Part shown: positions 1 to 6,955 of the stretch, one piece after another
How positions within the stretch are numbered: the stretch's first letter is position 1
How the letters are laid out: every line of letters starts with the position of its first letter
NCBI GenBank assembly: GCA_005880755.1
Contig: VBGV01000045.1
Coordinates: 1-13,203, forward strand
Source: Chloroflexota bacterium
GTDB lineage: Bacteria > Chloroflexota > Dormibacteria > Dormibacterales > Dormibacteraceae
Reading direction: 5' to 3'
Length of the DNA stretch: 13,203 bases
Made by a program: the position numbers and the translations under genes
The notes under the pieces: model-generated
Database searches by the model: none
Seen by the model: the letters and a program-made list of their open reading frames with translations, nothing else
What the model was told of the DNA's origin: nothing

Positions 1-473
1 ATGAGTGCGATGTCCGGTGCGTCGATGAGGCTGGGATTTTCCGTTCCGTCGATGAATCCCGTGAGGTCCCGGTCGTGGTGGTACGGCCAGCTCGAGGTCT
101 CCTCGGCTACAAGCGCCAAGGGGTCCAGTGCTGCGATCGCCTGCCTTGCCACGTCGAAGACGACGTCGTAGGCGCTGCCGGAGATCCAGAGCACCGCGTC
201 GTGCTGCGTGGCCGGCATCCGGTAGTCGCCCGGTCCCACGACGTCACGGTTGAAATCTTCGAGCCCACGCGGTGAAGCATCTGCGGCGACCTTTCGCCAC
301 AGCTCCGGCCGAAACCCGGCCACCAGGTTGACGCCGCCCATCGTGGTGCGGGGTTCGCGCAGGCTGGCGATCGCCGTGACGAGGTCTCTCGCCTCCACCC
401 CGCTCCCCATTGCGAACTCGACGTAGCTGTGCGACGCCGTGCCGAGGGCGAAGATGCCGGCCTGCGGGCTGAT
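1..473 (-). CDS. DyP-type heme peroxidase, 3' end cut by window edge, start unclear
   Basis: Translation on the minus strand reads PQAGIFALGTASHSYVEF, then VNLVAGFRPELW and, close to the window edge, GFIDGTENP. GxxDG is the DyP-family signature; its Asp is the distal heme-pocket acid and the proximal heme His would lie beyond base 1. The family oxidises dyes, phenols or porphyrin-like substrates with hydrogen peroxide, and bacterial members are often cytosolic or encapsulin cargo. About 155 codons are present, roughly the N-terminal half. It follows the MFS gene in the same direction. There is no ATG, GTG or TTG in this frame between the MFS stop (511-509) and the homologous N-terminus; the first in-frame ATG (410-408) lies inside the domain. 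I placed the end at an ATC (473-471) only to include the visible domain. An ATA overlapping the MFS TAG (512-510), a sequence error or decay are alternatives. Family certain, start uncertain. Confidence 0.85.
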   Translation of the reverse strand, partial: MSPQAGIFALGTASHSYVEFAMGSGVEARDLVTAIASLREPRTTMGGVNLVAGFRPELWRKVAADASPRGLEDFNRDVVGPGDYRMPATQHDAVLWISGSAYDVVFDVARQAIAALDPLALVAEETSSWPYHHDRDLTGFIDGTENPSLIDAPDIAL

Positions 474-508
474 CGCGGTGGCGTTGATAAGGCTGATGGT
501 AAGCCCGG

Positions 509-1711
509 CTATCTGGCGGAGCGGTTGATCAGCAGGGTCCCCGCGACGCCCGCCAAAGCGAGGATCTCGACCGCGACTCCATACCAGAGCGCGGCGTCGT
601 GGAGTCCGACGCGAGTCACCGCATAGCCCGCCACCACGGCGGGAATGGAAAAGGACAGATAGGCGACGATGAAGATGGCGGCGAGGAGCGCGCCGCGTCC
701 AGTGGCCGAGGCCAGACCCACGAGGCTCCGGAGCACGCCCAGCCATGCGACGCCAAATCCCACTCCGGTCGCGGCTGTCCCGATAAAGAACAAGACTGGA
801 GCCTTGAGAGCCACGGCCGCGACGGTCAGCGCCAGTCCAACAGCCTGGGCGATCGCGCCCGACCTCATTGCGCGGCCGGCCGGCCACGCACGCACCACGA
901 TGATGGACAACGCGCCGATGCCGGCCAGCAGCGCGATGGCCACACCGCCCAGAATGCGATTGGACGACACCGCCAGCTGCAGCGCGAGGCTGGGCCCGAG
1001 CGAAAGGTAGAAACCGCCGACGCCCCAACCTGCGATGAGACTGGGCAGGGCGGCGACGAAGGCTGGTCTGACGGCCGGTTCGACGCCCACACGCGGCCTC
1101 AGATTGAGTGCTTTCCGCGTCGTCGCAGGCTCCGGGATCAGCGCGATGGTTGCGGCGGCCACGCCGAAGCCGGCCAGCATGAGCCAGTAGACGAGATGCA
1201 GGGGATCCGGGCCGTACTGCACGATCGCCGCGGACACCAGCGCGCCGAGCGCCAGACCGAGAATCGGTGTGGCGCTGTTTACCGTCGAAGCCAGTGTCGG
1301 ATGCTCGGGAGGCTGCAAGTCGACGGACGCCGCCGAGAGCGCACTGGTTACGACGCCAGTGGCGATTCCCTGCGTGATGCGAGCGGCGAAGAGCCACTCC
1401 ACGCTGGAGGCGAGGACGAACATCAGCATGCCCGCAAGCTGGATCGCAAGCCCGGCCAGGATCACGGGCCGACGCCCGACCGAATCGGACAGCGACCCGG
1501 TGAACAGCAGCGCCACCAACAGGGCGATCGCGTAGACGGCGAACACTTCGGTTAGCGAGATGGCCGAGAAGTGCCACTTGGCGGCATAAACGGCGTACAG
1601 GGGCGAAGGCGCGGCGGCCGCGAACAGAAACAGCCCGAAGGTCGCGGCCACGATCCAGAAGGCCTGCCAGCGACCGACCCTTGCCTGCGCCCGAGCTACG
1701 CCGACAGTCAA
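509..1711 (-). CDS. MFS transporter (drug/metabolite efflux type)
   Basis: A 400-residue, very hydrophobic protein with about 12 predicted membrane segments, the usual size for a major facilitator. Between TM2 and TM3, residues 72-81 read GSLSDSVGRR, a good match to MFS motif A (GxxxDRxGRR type). The N-terminus FGLFLFAAAAPSPLYAVY resembles the sugar-efflux/multidrug branch. It is an inner-membrane proton-coupled exporter or importer; the substrate cannot be read from sequence. The start is TTG at 1711-1709, which overlaps the TGA of the upstream ATL gene as TTGA, so translation is probably coupled. No other start codon lies near. Downstream is the DyP peroxidase, so helicase, ATL, MFS and DyP may form one transcript. 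Confidence 0.9.
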   Translation of the reverse strand: MTVGVARAQARVGRWQAFWIVAATFGLFLFAAAAPSPLYAVYAAKWHFSAISLTEVFAVYAIALLVALLFTGSLSDSVGRRPVILAGLAIQLAGMLMFVLASSVEWLFAARITQGIATGVVTSALSAASVDLQPPEHPTLASTVNSATPILGLALGALVSAAIVQYGPDPLHLVYWLMLAGFGVAAATIALIPEPATTRKALNLRPRVGVEPAVRPAFVAALPSLIAGWGVGGFYLSLGPSLALQLAVSSNRILGGVAIALLAGIGALSIIVVRAWPAGRAMRSGAIAQAVGLALTVAAVALKAPVLFFIGTAATGVGFGVAWLGVLRSLVGLASATGRGALLAAIFIVAYLSFSIPAVVAGYAVTRVGLHDAALWYGVAVEILALAGVAGTLLINRSAR

Positions 1712-1995
1712 GCCCGCGCCCGCTCCAGATCTACGCGATCGCCGCGCATCGGCACGCCGTCCTCAATCAACAGATTCCGCTGCCGCTCTCCTTTCGGAAT
1801 GGTCCCGTCGGCGCGAACAACACGAAACCACGGGAGGTCATCGTGCGTGGTGGCCAGGACGCGGCCTACCAGGCGCGGCGCGACCGGGTCGATGTCGCCG
1901 TAGGTCTGGACGTGACCGCGGGGAATGTCCCGAATCCTTTCGACGATCGCCTCGACGCGAGCCTCATGGCGTTGACGCTTGATGGAGCCGGCCAC
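1708..1995 (-). CDS. Alkyltransferase-like protein (ATL, MGMT family without catalytic Cys)
   Basis: A 95-residue protein with the MGMT C-terminal DNA-binding fold: IPRGHVQTYGDI (24-35), the helix PRLVGRVLA (40-48), and the active-site strand LPWFRVVRADG (54-64). In true O6-methylguanine methyltransferases the strand reads PCHRV. Here Cys is Trp56 and His is Phe57, the hallmark of ATL proteins. These cannot remove alkyl groups; they flip and bind O6-alkylguanine and hand the lesion to nucleotide excision repair. Arg41 or Arg45 would be the finger residue. Start is GTG (1995-1993); the domain begins right after, so no longer protein is expected. It lies 29 bp after the helicase gene and overlaps the MFS start by 4 bp. 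Confidence 0.9.
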   Translation of the reverse strand: MAGSIKRQRHEARVEAIVERIRDIPRGHVQTYGDIDPVAPRLVGRVLATTHDDLPWFRVVRADGTIPKGERQRNLLIEDGVPMRGDRVDLERARA

Positions 1996-2024
1996 AGCGC
2001 CGGAGCTTACCGACTGCTACCAGG

Positions 2025-3257
2025 TCACTGTCGACTCGATGGGCGATTCGGCCGCCGGCCGCGCATCGGGCGGGGACGCCGGCCAGAGCGCGTGGGGGTT
2101 CGGCCCGCAGCCGGCGCAATCGGGTGCGCGGTGTCTTCGAGATATTGCCAATCGCCGACACGAGCGAACGCCGACGCGTCCACATTGCGCAGCGCAGGCG
2201 CGCCCTGGCGACGCAGCTTCGCCCACTTCTCGTGGTCGTCAGCGGTGATGAAGGTGAGGGCGCGGCCTGTGTTTCCGTTGCGAGCGGTGCGGCCGATGCG
2301 GTGAGTCATTGCCTCGGCTGTGTCGGGAAGCTCGTAGTTGATCACCAGGCCGACGTGGCTCAAGTCGAGCCCGCGCGCGGCGACGTTCGTGGCCACCAGG
2401 ACGTCGGCACGCTGATTGCGGAACGATTCCATGACCTTGTCGCGGGCGTTCTGCGCCATGTTGCCCTGCAGCTCCACCGACTTGTGGCCCAGCCGCAGCA
2501 GCTCTTTGTTCAGCTTGCGCACGCCATGCTTGGTGCGGCCAAACACGATCGCGTCGCGATGCCGGCGGAGGATGTCGCTGAGCACGCGCAGCTTCAAACC
2601 AGCGTCGGTATGGACCAGGCCATGCTCGAGGAGAGATGGACCTTCGGTCACGATCTTCACCCGCAGCGGATCCTGCAAGTGCTTTTCGATCATCCGCGAG
2701 ACCCAGTCCGGCATCGTCGCCGACGCGAGGACTGTCTGCGGTGAGTAGGTGAGGCCGAGGATCCGCTCGACGTCGAGCGCGAACCCCGCGTCCAGCATCT
2801 GGTCGGCTTCATCAAGGACGAGGTATTCGACGCGGCTGAGAGAGACCAGCTTCTTCTGGATCATGTCCAGGATCCGTCCGGGGGTGCCGATCACGACGTC
2901 GGTGCCGCGTTTCAGGCTCTGCATCTGCTGGTGGTAGCTGACGCCGCCATAGAGCAGCGCGCTACGGAGTCCGGAGTCCAGTGACTTGAAAACGGCCTCG
3001 ACCTGGATCGCGAGCTCACGCGTGGGCGCGACGATCAGGGCGCGAGGACCGGGGCTGCCGGGCTGAAAACGCTCCACGATCGGGACGAGGAAGGCCAGCG
3101 TCTTGCCGCTGCCCGTGGGTGACTGGATGACGACGTCTCGCCCATCTAGGAGGGCGGGGATCGACTCCAGCTGAACGCGATTCGGCGTTTCGATTTGTTG
3201 CCGGGTCAGCGCGGCCAAAACGCGCGCGCTCACGCCGGCTTCGGCGAATGTCTGCAA
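2025..3257 (-). CDS. DEAD-box ATP-dependent RNA helicase
   Basis: A 410-residue superfamily 2 helicase with all core motifs in order: Q motif Gln29, Walker A SPTGSGKT (46-53), Ia PTREL (78-82), GG (104-105), Ib TPGR (125-128), II DEAD (149-152), III SAT (179-181), V VATNVAARGLD (288-298) and VI HRIGRTAR (319-326). Motif VI has Ala where most family members have Gly (HRIGRTGR). The C-terminus after about residue 380 is short, Arg/Pro-rich and probably an unstructured RNA-binding tail. It unwinds or remodels RNA in the cytoplasm (ribosome assembly, mRNA decay, cold growth). The closest named relatives are the RhlE/CshA/DeaD types; I cannot choose between them. Start is TTG (3257-3255) with GGAG five bases upstream. 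It heads the minus-strand cluster. Confidence 0.95.
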   Translation of the reverse strand: MQTFAEAGVSARVLAALTRQQIETPNRVQLESIPALLDGRDVVIQSPTGSGKTLAFLVPIVERFQPGSPGPRALIVAPTRELAIQVEAVFKSLDSGLRSALLYGGVSYHQQMQSLKRGTDVVIGTPGRILDMIQKKLVSLSRVEYLVLDEADQMLDAGFALDVERILGLTYSPQTVLASATMPDWVSRMIEKHLQDPLRVKIVTEGPSLLEHGLVHTDAGLKLRVLSDILRRHRDAIVFGRTKHGVRKLNKELLRLGHKSVELQGNMAQNARDKVMESFRNQRADVLVATNVAARGLDLSHVGLVINYELPDTAEAMTHRIGRTARNGNTGRALTFITADDHEKWAKLRRQGAPALRNVDASAFARVGDWQYLEDTAHPIAPAAGRTPTRSGRRPRPMRGRRPNRPSSRQ

Positions 3258-3331
3258 CGAAGCTCCAGGGTGCCTCTCTTTTTCTTCTTATTTGCCGCGT
3301 TCTACAGGACTCTGTTGTGACAGGAAGAGAG

Positions 3332-3366
3332 GACCCGAGCGGGCGACGCACCAATGCGTCTCGGTC
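3332..3366. other. Bulged hairpin in the helicase upstream region
   Basis: GACGCA (3345-3350) and TGCGTC (3355-3360) form a perfect 6-bp stem with a CCAA loop. An outer stem pairs GACC plus GA (3332-3338, one bulged C) with TCGGTC (3361-3366). The space between stems is the one-sided loop 3339-3344. It lies 75-110 bases upstream of the helicase start, so it could be an mRNA leader structure, or simply an inverted repeat. There is no T-tract on either side, so it is not an intrinsic terminator. Confidence 0.4.
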
Positions 3367-3451
3367 AGTCTACCCGATCACGCCGGGCGACAAACCGGTG
3401 AGCCTGAGCGCCTAATGGGACTTTAAGTTCCGAGGTGGTGGCGGCTCGTCG

Positions 3452-3664
3452 CTAGATCCGTGCGCGGCGAGTCGTCAAGCTGCGCCGATGTTCACGCCGG
3501 CGAAGGCTATTCCTGCGCTCGTTCGCAGGATGCCGAAGGGCGAGTCGCCGGTGGGCGGTAAAGGACCTGCGCTCAGCGCGGCGTCGCTCTGCTCCTCTCC
3601 GCCTGATGGAGATCCTTCTCTCCTGCGTCCTCGCACTCCTTTTCACTCGGATTTTCGCCTGCAT
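3452..3664 (-). CDS. Possible small Arg-rich protein
   Basis: A 70-codon frame from ATG 3664-3662 to TAG 3454-3452. The product has 26 Arg, mostly in pairs and triplets spaced 4 to 8 residues apart (QERR, IRRR, AERRR, AERRS, NERR, LRRRE, HRRS), so it would be extremely basic. AGGG lies about six bases upstream of the ATG and could be a weak ribosome site. The frame stays open further upstream, but that part is not Arg-patterned. I do not recognise a family. GC-rich DNA can give Arg-rich frames by chance, and it sits in an otherwise empty gap. If real it would bind nucleic acid, by charge alone. Low confidence. Confidence 0.3.
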   Translation of the reverse strand: MQAKIRVKRSARTQERRISIRRRGAERRRAERRSFTAHRRLALRHPANERRNSLRRREHRRSLTTRRARI

Positions 3665-3835
3665 TGATGCCCTAGGAAGGCCACCCCCGAAACCGCGACC
3701 ACGATGCGGTGAACTTGTCGAATCGCGTAAGAGGCGCAAGCGGGCAGTCTCCCCCGCATTTAGAGAACGTCTGATACGCAACAAATCGCGTATCAATTTG
3801 CGCAATCGGCACTTCGCGGGCCGCTGGCTCGCGGC

Positions 3836-3865
3836 TTGACACAACGCTGAATACAACCGTATGGT
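3836..3865 (+). promoter_or_regulatory. arsR promoter, -35 TTGACA and -10 TATGGT
   Basis: A perfect TTGACA -35 (3836-3841) is followed 18 bases later by TATGGT (3860-3865), which matches TATAAT at four of six positions. This places the RNA start at about 3872, after the ATG at 3861 and next to the in-frame GTG at 3873. The -10 lies inside the palindromic operator, so repressor binding would block RNA polymerase. Confidence 0.55.
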
Positions 3866-3870
3866 TGTAT
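3851..3870. promoter_or_regulatory. Palindromic ArsR-type operator
   Basis: ATACAACC (3851-3858) and GGTTGTAT (3863-3870) are perfect inverted repeats separated by GTAT. The site covers the -10 and the annotated ATG of the repressor gene, as expected for autoregulation. I found no second copy in the window, so control appears local to the arsR-SRPBCC-reductase operon. Confidence 0.7.
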
Positions 3871-4238
3871 CAGTGCAGATCGCGCCGCCGGACTTCGACC
3901 CCGTGTTCGCCGCCCTCGCGGATCACACACGGCGCGACATCGTCCGCCGCGCGATCAACGCCGAGGAGGGCGTCCTCGAGCTGGCCAGCCATTACCCGAT
4001 GAGTTTCGCGGCGGTCCAGAAGCATGTCGCGGTTCTCGAGCGCGCAGGCCTGATCACGAAGCAGCGCATTGGCCGCCGCAGGGTCGTCCGCACCAACCCC
4101 GAGGCGCTGCTCGTCGCGCGCCGCCTGCTCGACCAGTACGAGGGGCTGTGGCGGGCTCGGATCGATCGCATGAACCAGCTCGTCGCCGAGACGGCCGGCG
4201 CCATCGACACCGTGGAGACAAAGGAGAGCAAACGATGA
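3861..4238 (+). CDS. ArsR/SmtB-type HTH transcriptional repressor
   Basis: A winged-helix regulator of 125 residues from ATG 3861, or 121 from GTG 3873. Conserved features: FDPVFAALADHTRRDIV (12-28) as the opening helix, and a recognition helix within MSFAAVQKHVAVLERAGLI (47-65). The wing region RIGRRRVVRTNP follows and ends in the LLDQYEGLWRARIDRMNQL helix of the SdpR/AHSA1-linked subfamily. No Cys or His metal site is visible, so it is unlikely to be a metal sensor; its signal is unknown. It probably binds the palindrome at 3851-3870 as a dimer. Its TGA overlaps the ATG of the SRPBCC gene. The GTG start fits the promoter geometry better (leaderless message), since the ATG lies inside the -10/operator and has no ribosome site. 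Confidence 0.92.
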   Translation: MVVSVQIAPPDFDPVFAALADHTRRDIVRRAINAEEGVLELASHYPMSFAAVQKHVAVLERAGLITKQRIGRRRVVRTNPEALLVARRLLDQYEGLWRARIDRMNQLVAETAGAIDTVETKESKR

Positions 4239-4738
4239 CCGTCACCGCTGTCCGCAAGGATCCCCAGAGGCTCACCCTGATCGTTGAGGCCGAATTCGAT
4301 GCATCGGTCGAGAGCATTTGGCAGCTGTGGGCGGATCCGCGCAAGCTCGAGCGCTGGTGGGGGCCGCCGACCTACCCTGCCACCTTCACCAAACACGATC
4401 TGACGCCCGGCGGTCGCGTCGAGTCCTACATGACCGGGCCCGCCGGCGATCAGCCGCACGGCTACTGGGACGTCCTAGAGGTCGAACCGCCGCGTCGCAT
4501 TCTCTTCCGCGCAGGCTTTGCCAACGCGGACGGGACGCCCAACACGGAAATGCCGATAAACACGATCCGCGTCGGCATCGAGGAGGTCGCACAAGGACGC
4601 ACGCGCATGTCGATCGAGATCGTGTTCCCCAGCACCGAGGCCATGGAGCAGGTCCTGGCCATGGGCACGGAAGAGGGACTGAGCCAGGCCGTCAGCCAGA
4701 TCGATGCCATCCTCGCCGAAGAAACTATCCAGCGCTAG
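4235..4738 (+). CDS. AHSA1-family SRPBCC domain protein
   Basis: A 167-residue protein with the Aha1-like SRPBCC signature: LIVEAEFDASVESIWQLWADP near residues 14-34, then LERWWGPPTYPA, GGRVESYMTGP, GYWDVLEVEPPRRILF, and the C-terminal helix of the helix-grip fold. Bacterial members are small cytosolic ligand-binding proteins with hydrophobic cavities; the ligand is not known here. Start is ATG 4235, with AAAGGAG upstream and an ATGA overlap with arsR. The frame is open further upstream into arsR, but that part is not SRPBCC-like. ArsR plus AHSA1 is a common self-regulated pair in actinobacteria and relatives. Downstream, 74 bp away, is the reductase. Confidence 0.9.
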   Translation: MTVTAVRKDPQRLTLIVEAEFDASVESIWQLWADPRKLERWWGPPTYPATFTKHDLTPGGRVESYMTGPAGDQPHGYWDVLEVEPPRRILFRAGFANADGTPNTEMPINTIRVGIEEVAQGRTRMSIEIVFPSTEAMEQVLAMGTEEGLSQAVSQIDAILAEETIQR

Positions 4739-4812
4739 ATGCAGAGGAGAGCCGTTGTGACCGAGTCAACCAGCCAACCAACGACAAACTCAGCGAGGAG
4801 GGAACCGCGACC

Positions 4813-5472
4813 ATGAAACTGACGACCACGACGAACGTCTCGGTGGACGGCGTGATGCAGGGGTTGGGCGGACCTGACGAGGATCGCAGCGGCGGCTTCG
4901 AGCGCGGCGGATGGGCCATACCACTTCTCGACACCGAAACCGGTGACTATCTCAACCAGGTCTACGGCGGCGCGGCCGCGTTCCTCTTTGGCCGGCGGAC
5001 GTACGAGATCTTCGCCGGCTCCTGGGGAGCGATGGCCGATCCGAGCACGAGCCCGATCGCCGCCGCGCTGAACAGCCGGCCCAAGTACGTGGCATCGACC
5101 AGCCTCGCCGACCCGCAGTGGGCGGGCACGACTGTCCTGCAGGGCGACCTCGCCACGGCCGTCGGTGATCTGAAGGCGCATCAAGACGGCACGCTGCTGG
5201 TGCCCGGCAGCGGTGCCCTCGTCAGATGGCTGCTCGCCAACGACCTGGTCGATCAACTCGACCTGCTCACCTATCCCGTCGTCATCGGCCAGGGCACACG
5301 ACTGTTCCCCGATTCCGGTCCGGACGTCGCGCTCGACCTGGTCAGCTCGCAGACCACCTCCCGGGGCGTCACCATCCAGACATATCGGCCTCTCGGGCGT
5401 CCGGAGTACGTAACGTCCACGGTCGACCCCGAACACGTAATGCGCGACGCGACCTCGGGTCGGCGCAGCTAG
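4813..5472 (+). CDS. RibD C-terminal / dihydrofolate reductase-like protein
   Basis: A 219-residue protein that starts MKLTTTTNVSVDGVMQG, the typical opening of the YwjB/YyaP-type DHFR-like family. It continues with AFLFGRRTYEIFAGSW, YVASTSL, the nucleotide-contact stretch LLVPGSGALVRWLL, and DLLTYPVVIGQGTRLFPD. Members have the DHFR/RibD-C Rossmann-like fold and are expected to reduce a substrate with NADPH; few have a proven reaction. Start is ATG 4813 with AGGAGGG about ten bases upstream. A longer open frame runs back to 4318, but it is a shadow of the SRPBCC gene. The last 20 or so residues extend past the normal domain end. It is likely cotranscribed with arsR and the SRPBCC gene. Confidence 0.9.
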   Translation: MKLTTTTNVSVDGVMQGLGGPDEDRSGGFERGGWAIPLLDTETGDYLNQVYGGAAAFLFGRRTYEIFAGSWGAMADPSTSPIAAALNSRPKYVASTSLADPQWAGTTVLQGDLATAVGDLKAHQDGTLLVPGSGALVRWLLANDLVDQLDLLTYPVVIGQGTRLFPDSGPDVALDLVSSQTTSRGVTIQTYRPLGRPEYVTSTVDPEHVMRDATSGRRS

Positions 5473-5606
5473 AACACGCCCACGATCCGTCCATGCCTCA
5501 TCGCGGACCTGGCTGCGCAGGGCTGGACCTTGTGGTCTGGACATCGACGCGAGTGTAAGAGCGGCGTCGCCTGGCCTGCCTACGAGATCGCGCTAGACGC
5601 TGCGCG

Positions 5607-6053
5607 TCATCCACCCGCTCCTTTCGCGCGCTGAAGCTCTGCGATTTGCGCGCGAGCGGCGTCGACTAGCTCCGGATTGGTGTTGGCGTGCCCAGCCAGG
5701 CCCCACCCGCCTTCAATCGCCTCAGTGAGCAGCACCCAGGTCCTCCCCTCAAGCGATGGATCGCCGGCGGCAGCCGCGACCAGGTCGGTGAACTGGCGGA
5801 CCACGGCGAGTTGCTTGTCACGGTTGAGCGCCCCCGCGTTGGTGAGTACCTGCACCCTGACGTAATCGCCGTCTCCCTCGACGTTCGAGAGCGCGCCGTC
5901 CGGTAGGTCGTGGATGAACGCCGCGGTGTTCTTGCGGAACATCGGGATGTCCGGAACCTGTTCGATCTTCATCAACGTGGCGGCCAGGTCACGCGCGAGG
6001 GCCTTCGGATTCGCGAACGTACCGCCCGTGGCATAGACGTCGATCATCGGCAT
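5607..6053 (-). CDS. Tautomerase-family protein
   Basis: A 148-residue protein starting MPMIDVYATGGTF. After Met removal Pro2 would be the N-terminal catalytic base of the 4-oxalocrotonate tautomerase superfamily. Other conserved parts are VPDIPMFRKNTAAFIHDLP, YVRVQVLTNAGALNRDKQ and TWVLLTEAIEGGWGLAGHA, all typical of this longer tautomerase group. It would interconvert keto and enol forms or act on related carbonyl compounds; the substrate is unknown. ATG 6053 has AAGGGAG seven bases upstream. The frame is open to 6302, but that part overlaps the divergent SDR gene and is rejected. A -10-like TATTAT (minus strand, 6104-6099) abuts operator O1, so the TetR protein probably controls it. Confidence 0.9.
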   Translation of the reverse strand: MPMIDVYATGGTFANPKALARDLAATLMKIEQVPDIPMFRKNTAAFIHDLPDGALSNVEGDGDYVRVQVLTNAGALNRDKQLAVVRQFTDLVAAAAGDPSLEGRTWVLLTEAIEGGWGLAGHANTNPELVDAARAQIAELQRAKGAGG

Positions 6054-6103
6054 TGGATGACTCCCTTGACTTACCTGGCTGATCGGAACGTACATGAAAT
6101 AAT

Positions 6104-6117
6104 ACAGACCGGTCTGT
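6104..6117. promoter_or_regulatory. TetR operator O1 (tautomerase/SDR divergent gap)
   Basis: ACAGACC/GGTCTGT is a perfect 14-bp palindrome, extended by ATA on the left and CTATT on the right. It lies in the 113-bp gap between the divergent tautomerase and SDR starts and can control both. The same core recurs at 6931-6944 and 7603-7616. Confidence 0.75.
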
Positions 6118-6166
6118 CTATTCCAGAAAGAGTATCCCTTCCAGGCCCGCCGGCAAAGGAGCTTGC

Positions 6167-6907
6167 ATGAGCGTCCAACCCGACGCCGATCTCGAGCCGC
6201 CGGTCGCGCTGGTGACCGGAGCCACATCTGGTATCGGCCGAGCGATCGCACTGAAGCTTGCGAGCGACGGCTACTACGTGATCGTGCACGGCCGGGACTC
6301 ACAGCGCGGAAAGGAGACCGTCCAAGAGATCGAATCCAACGGCGGTCGTGGGCGATTCGTGCCTGCCGACTTGACCGCGCCGGAAGATATCGCTCGCCTG
6401 GCAGCGAACGCCGGCGCCGTTGACGTGCTGGTCAACAACGCCGGGTTTTCATGGTTTGGACCGACTGCCGACCTCGCTGTCCCTATGTTCGACTCGTTGT
6501 TCGCAAGCAATGTGCGATCGGCGTATTTCCTGGTCGCCGCAATTGCCCCGAAGATGGCCGAGCGCGGCGCCGGCTCCATCATCAACGTGGCAAGCATGGC
6601 CGGCCAGATCGGGCTGGCAGGAGGAGCGGCCTACGGGGCGACCAAGGCGGCCCAGGCTGCGTTGGCTCGTGCTTGGGCCGCAGAGTTCAGCCCGAGGGGC
6701 GTTCGCGTAAACGCCGTCGCGCCGGGTCCAGTGTTCACACGCGGAGCGGCACCGGATCGAACCGAGAGGCTGGGAAGTACGACGCTTCTCAATCGCGCCG
6801 CCCAGGCCGAGGAGATAGCCGAAGTGGTCGCCTTCCTTGCCTCGCCAAAGGCCGGCTACATCACCGGTGCAACCATCGCTGTCGACGGCGGCCGAACCGC
6901 CATCTAA
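6167..6907 (+). CDS. Short-chain dehydrogenase/reductase (SDR)
   Basis: A 246-residue classical SDR. Visible motifs: cofactor loop TGATSGIG (17-24), HGRD (41-44) with Arg43 favouring NADP(H), DL at 68-69, NNAG (90-93), catalytic Asn115, Ser143, Tyr156 and Lys160 in YGATK, then PGPV and the C-terminal GATIAVDGG. It is a soluble NAD(P)-dependent alcohol or carbonyl oxidoreductase; the substrate is unknown. Start is ATG 6167 with AAAGGAG five bases upstream. It is divergent from the tautomerase across operator O1. It is followed after 48 bp by the TetR gene, whose own operator lies in that gap. The cluster suggests reduction or detoxification of a carbonyl compound. Confidence 0.95.
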   Translation: MSVQPDADLEPPVALVTGATSGIGRAIALKLASDGYYVIVHGRDSQRGKETVQEIESNGGRGRFVPADLTAPEDIARLAANAGAVDVLVNNAGFSWFGPTADLAVPMFDSLFASNVRSAYFLVAAIAPKMAERGAGSIINVASMAGQIGLAGGAAYGATKAAQAALARAWAAEFSPRGVRVNAVAPGPVFTRGAAPDRTERLGSTTLLNRAAQAEEIAEVVAFLASPKAGYITGATIAVDGGRTAI

Positions 6908-6930
6908 GTGCTGCTCGAAAACATCGGTAG

Positions 6931-6944
6931 ACAGACCGGTCAGT
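6931..6944. promoter_or_regulatory. TetR operator O2 (upstream of tetR)
   Basis: ACAGACC/GGTCAGT is the O1 palindrome with one changed base in the right half; upstream TAG extends it. It lies 12 bases before the tetR ATG, a position suited to autorepression. Confidence 0.7.
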
Positions 6945-6955
6945 AGGATCAAGGC

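Larger units (their letters stand above)
3258..3860. other. 603-bp gap between helicase and arsR
   Basis: This divergent intergenic stretch is less GC-rich than its neighbours in places (for example 3775-3805). It carries the hairpin at 3332-3366, the doubtful small ORF at 3452-3664, and the arsR promoter/operator at its right end. I see no tRNA, no clear riboswitch and no repeat array. A clear promoter for the helicase could not be picked out, although its ribosome site is good. Confidence 0.6.

Noticed and set aside
599..1555. 318-codon plus-strand frame opposite the MFS gene
   Set aside because: Its product is charged low-complexity sequence with no domain, and the opposite strand encodes a clear 12-TM transporter. 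It is a GC-rich shadow.
3606..3839. 77-codon plus-strand ORF with a hydrophobic N-terminus
   Set aside because: The first 20 residues look like a membrane segment, but there is no ribosome site, the rest is basic low-complexity sequence, and it overlaps the Arg-rich frame on the other strand. Neither could be confirmed.
4318..4812. Long upstream extension of the DHFR-like frame
   Set aside because: It overlaps the SRPBCC gene in another frame, and the DHFR domain begins at ATG 4813 with a good ribosome site.
6054..6302. N-terminal extension of the tautomerase frame
   Set aside because: It would bury the catalytic Pro2 inside the protein and cross the operator and the SDR start. ATG 6053 has AAGGGAG.
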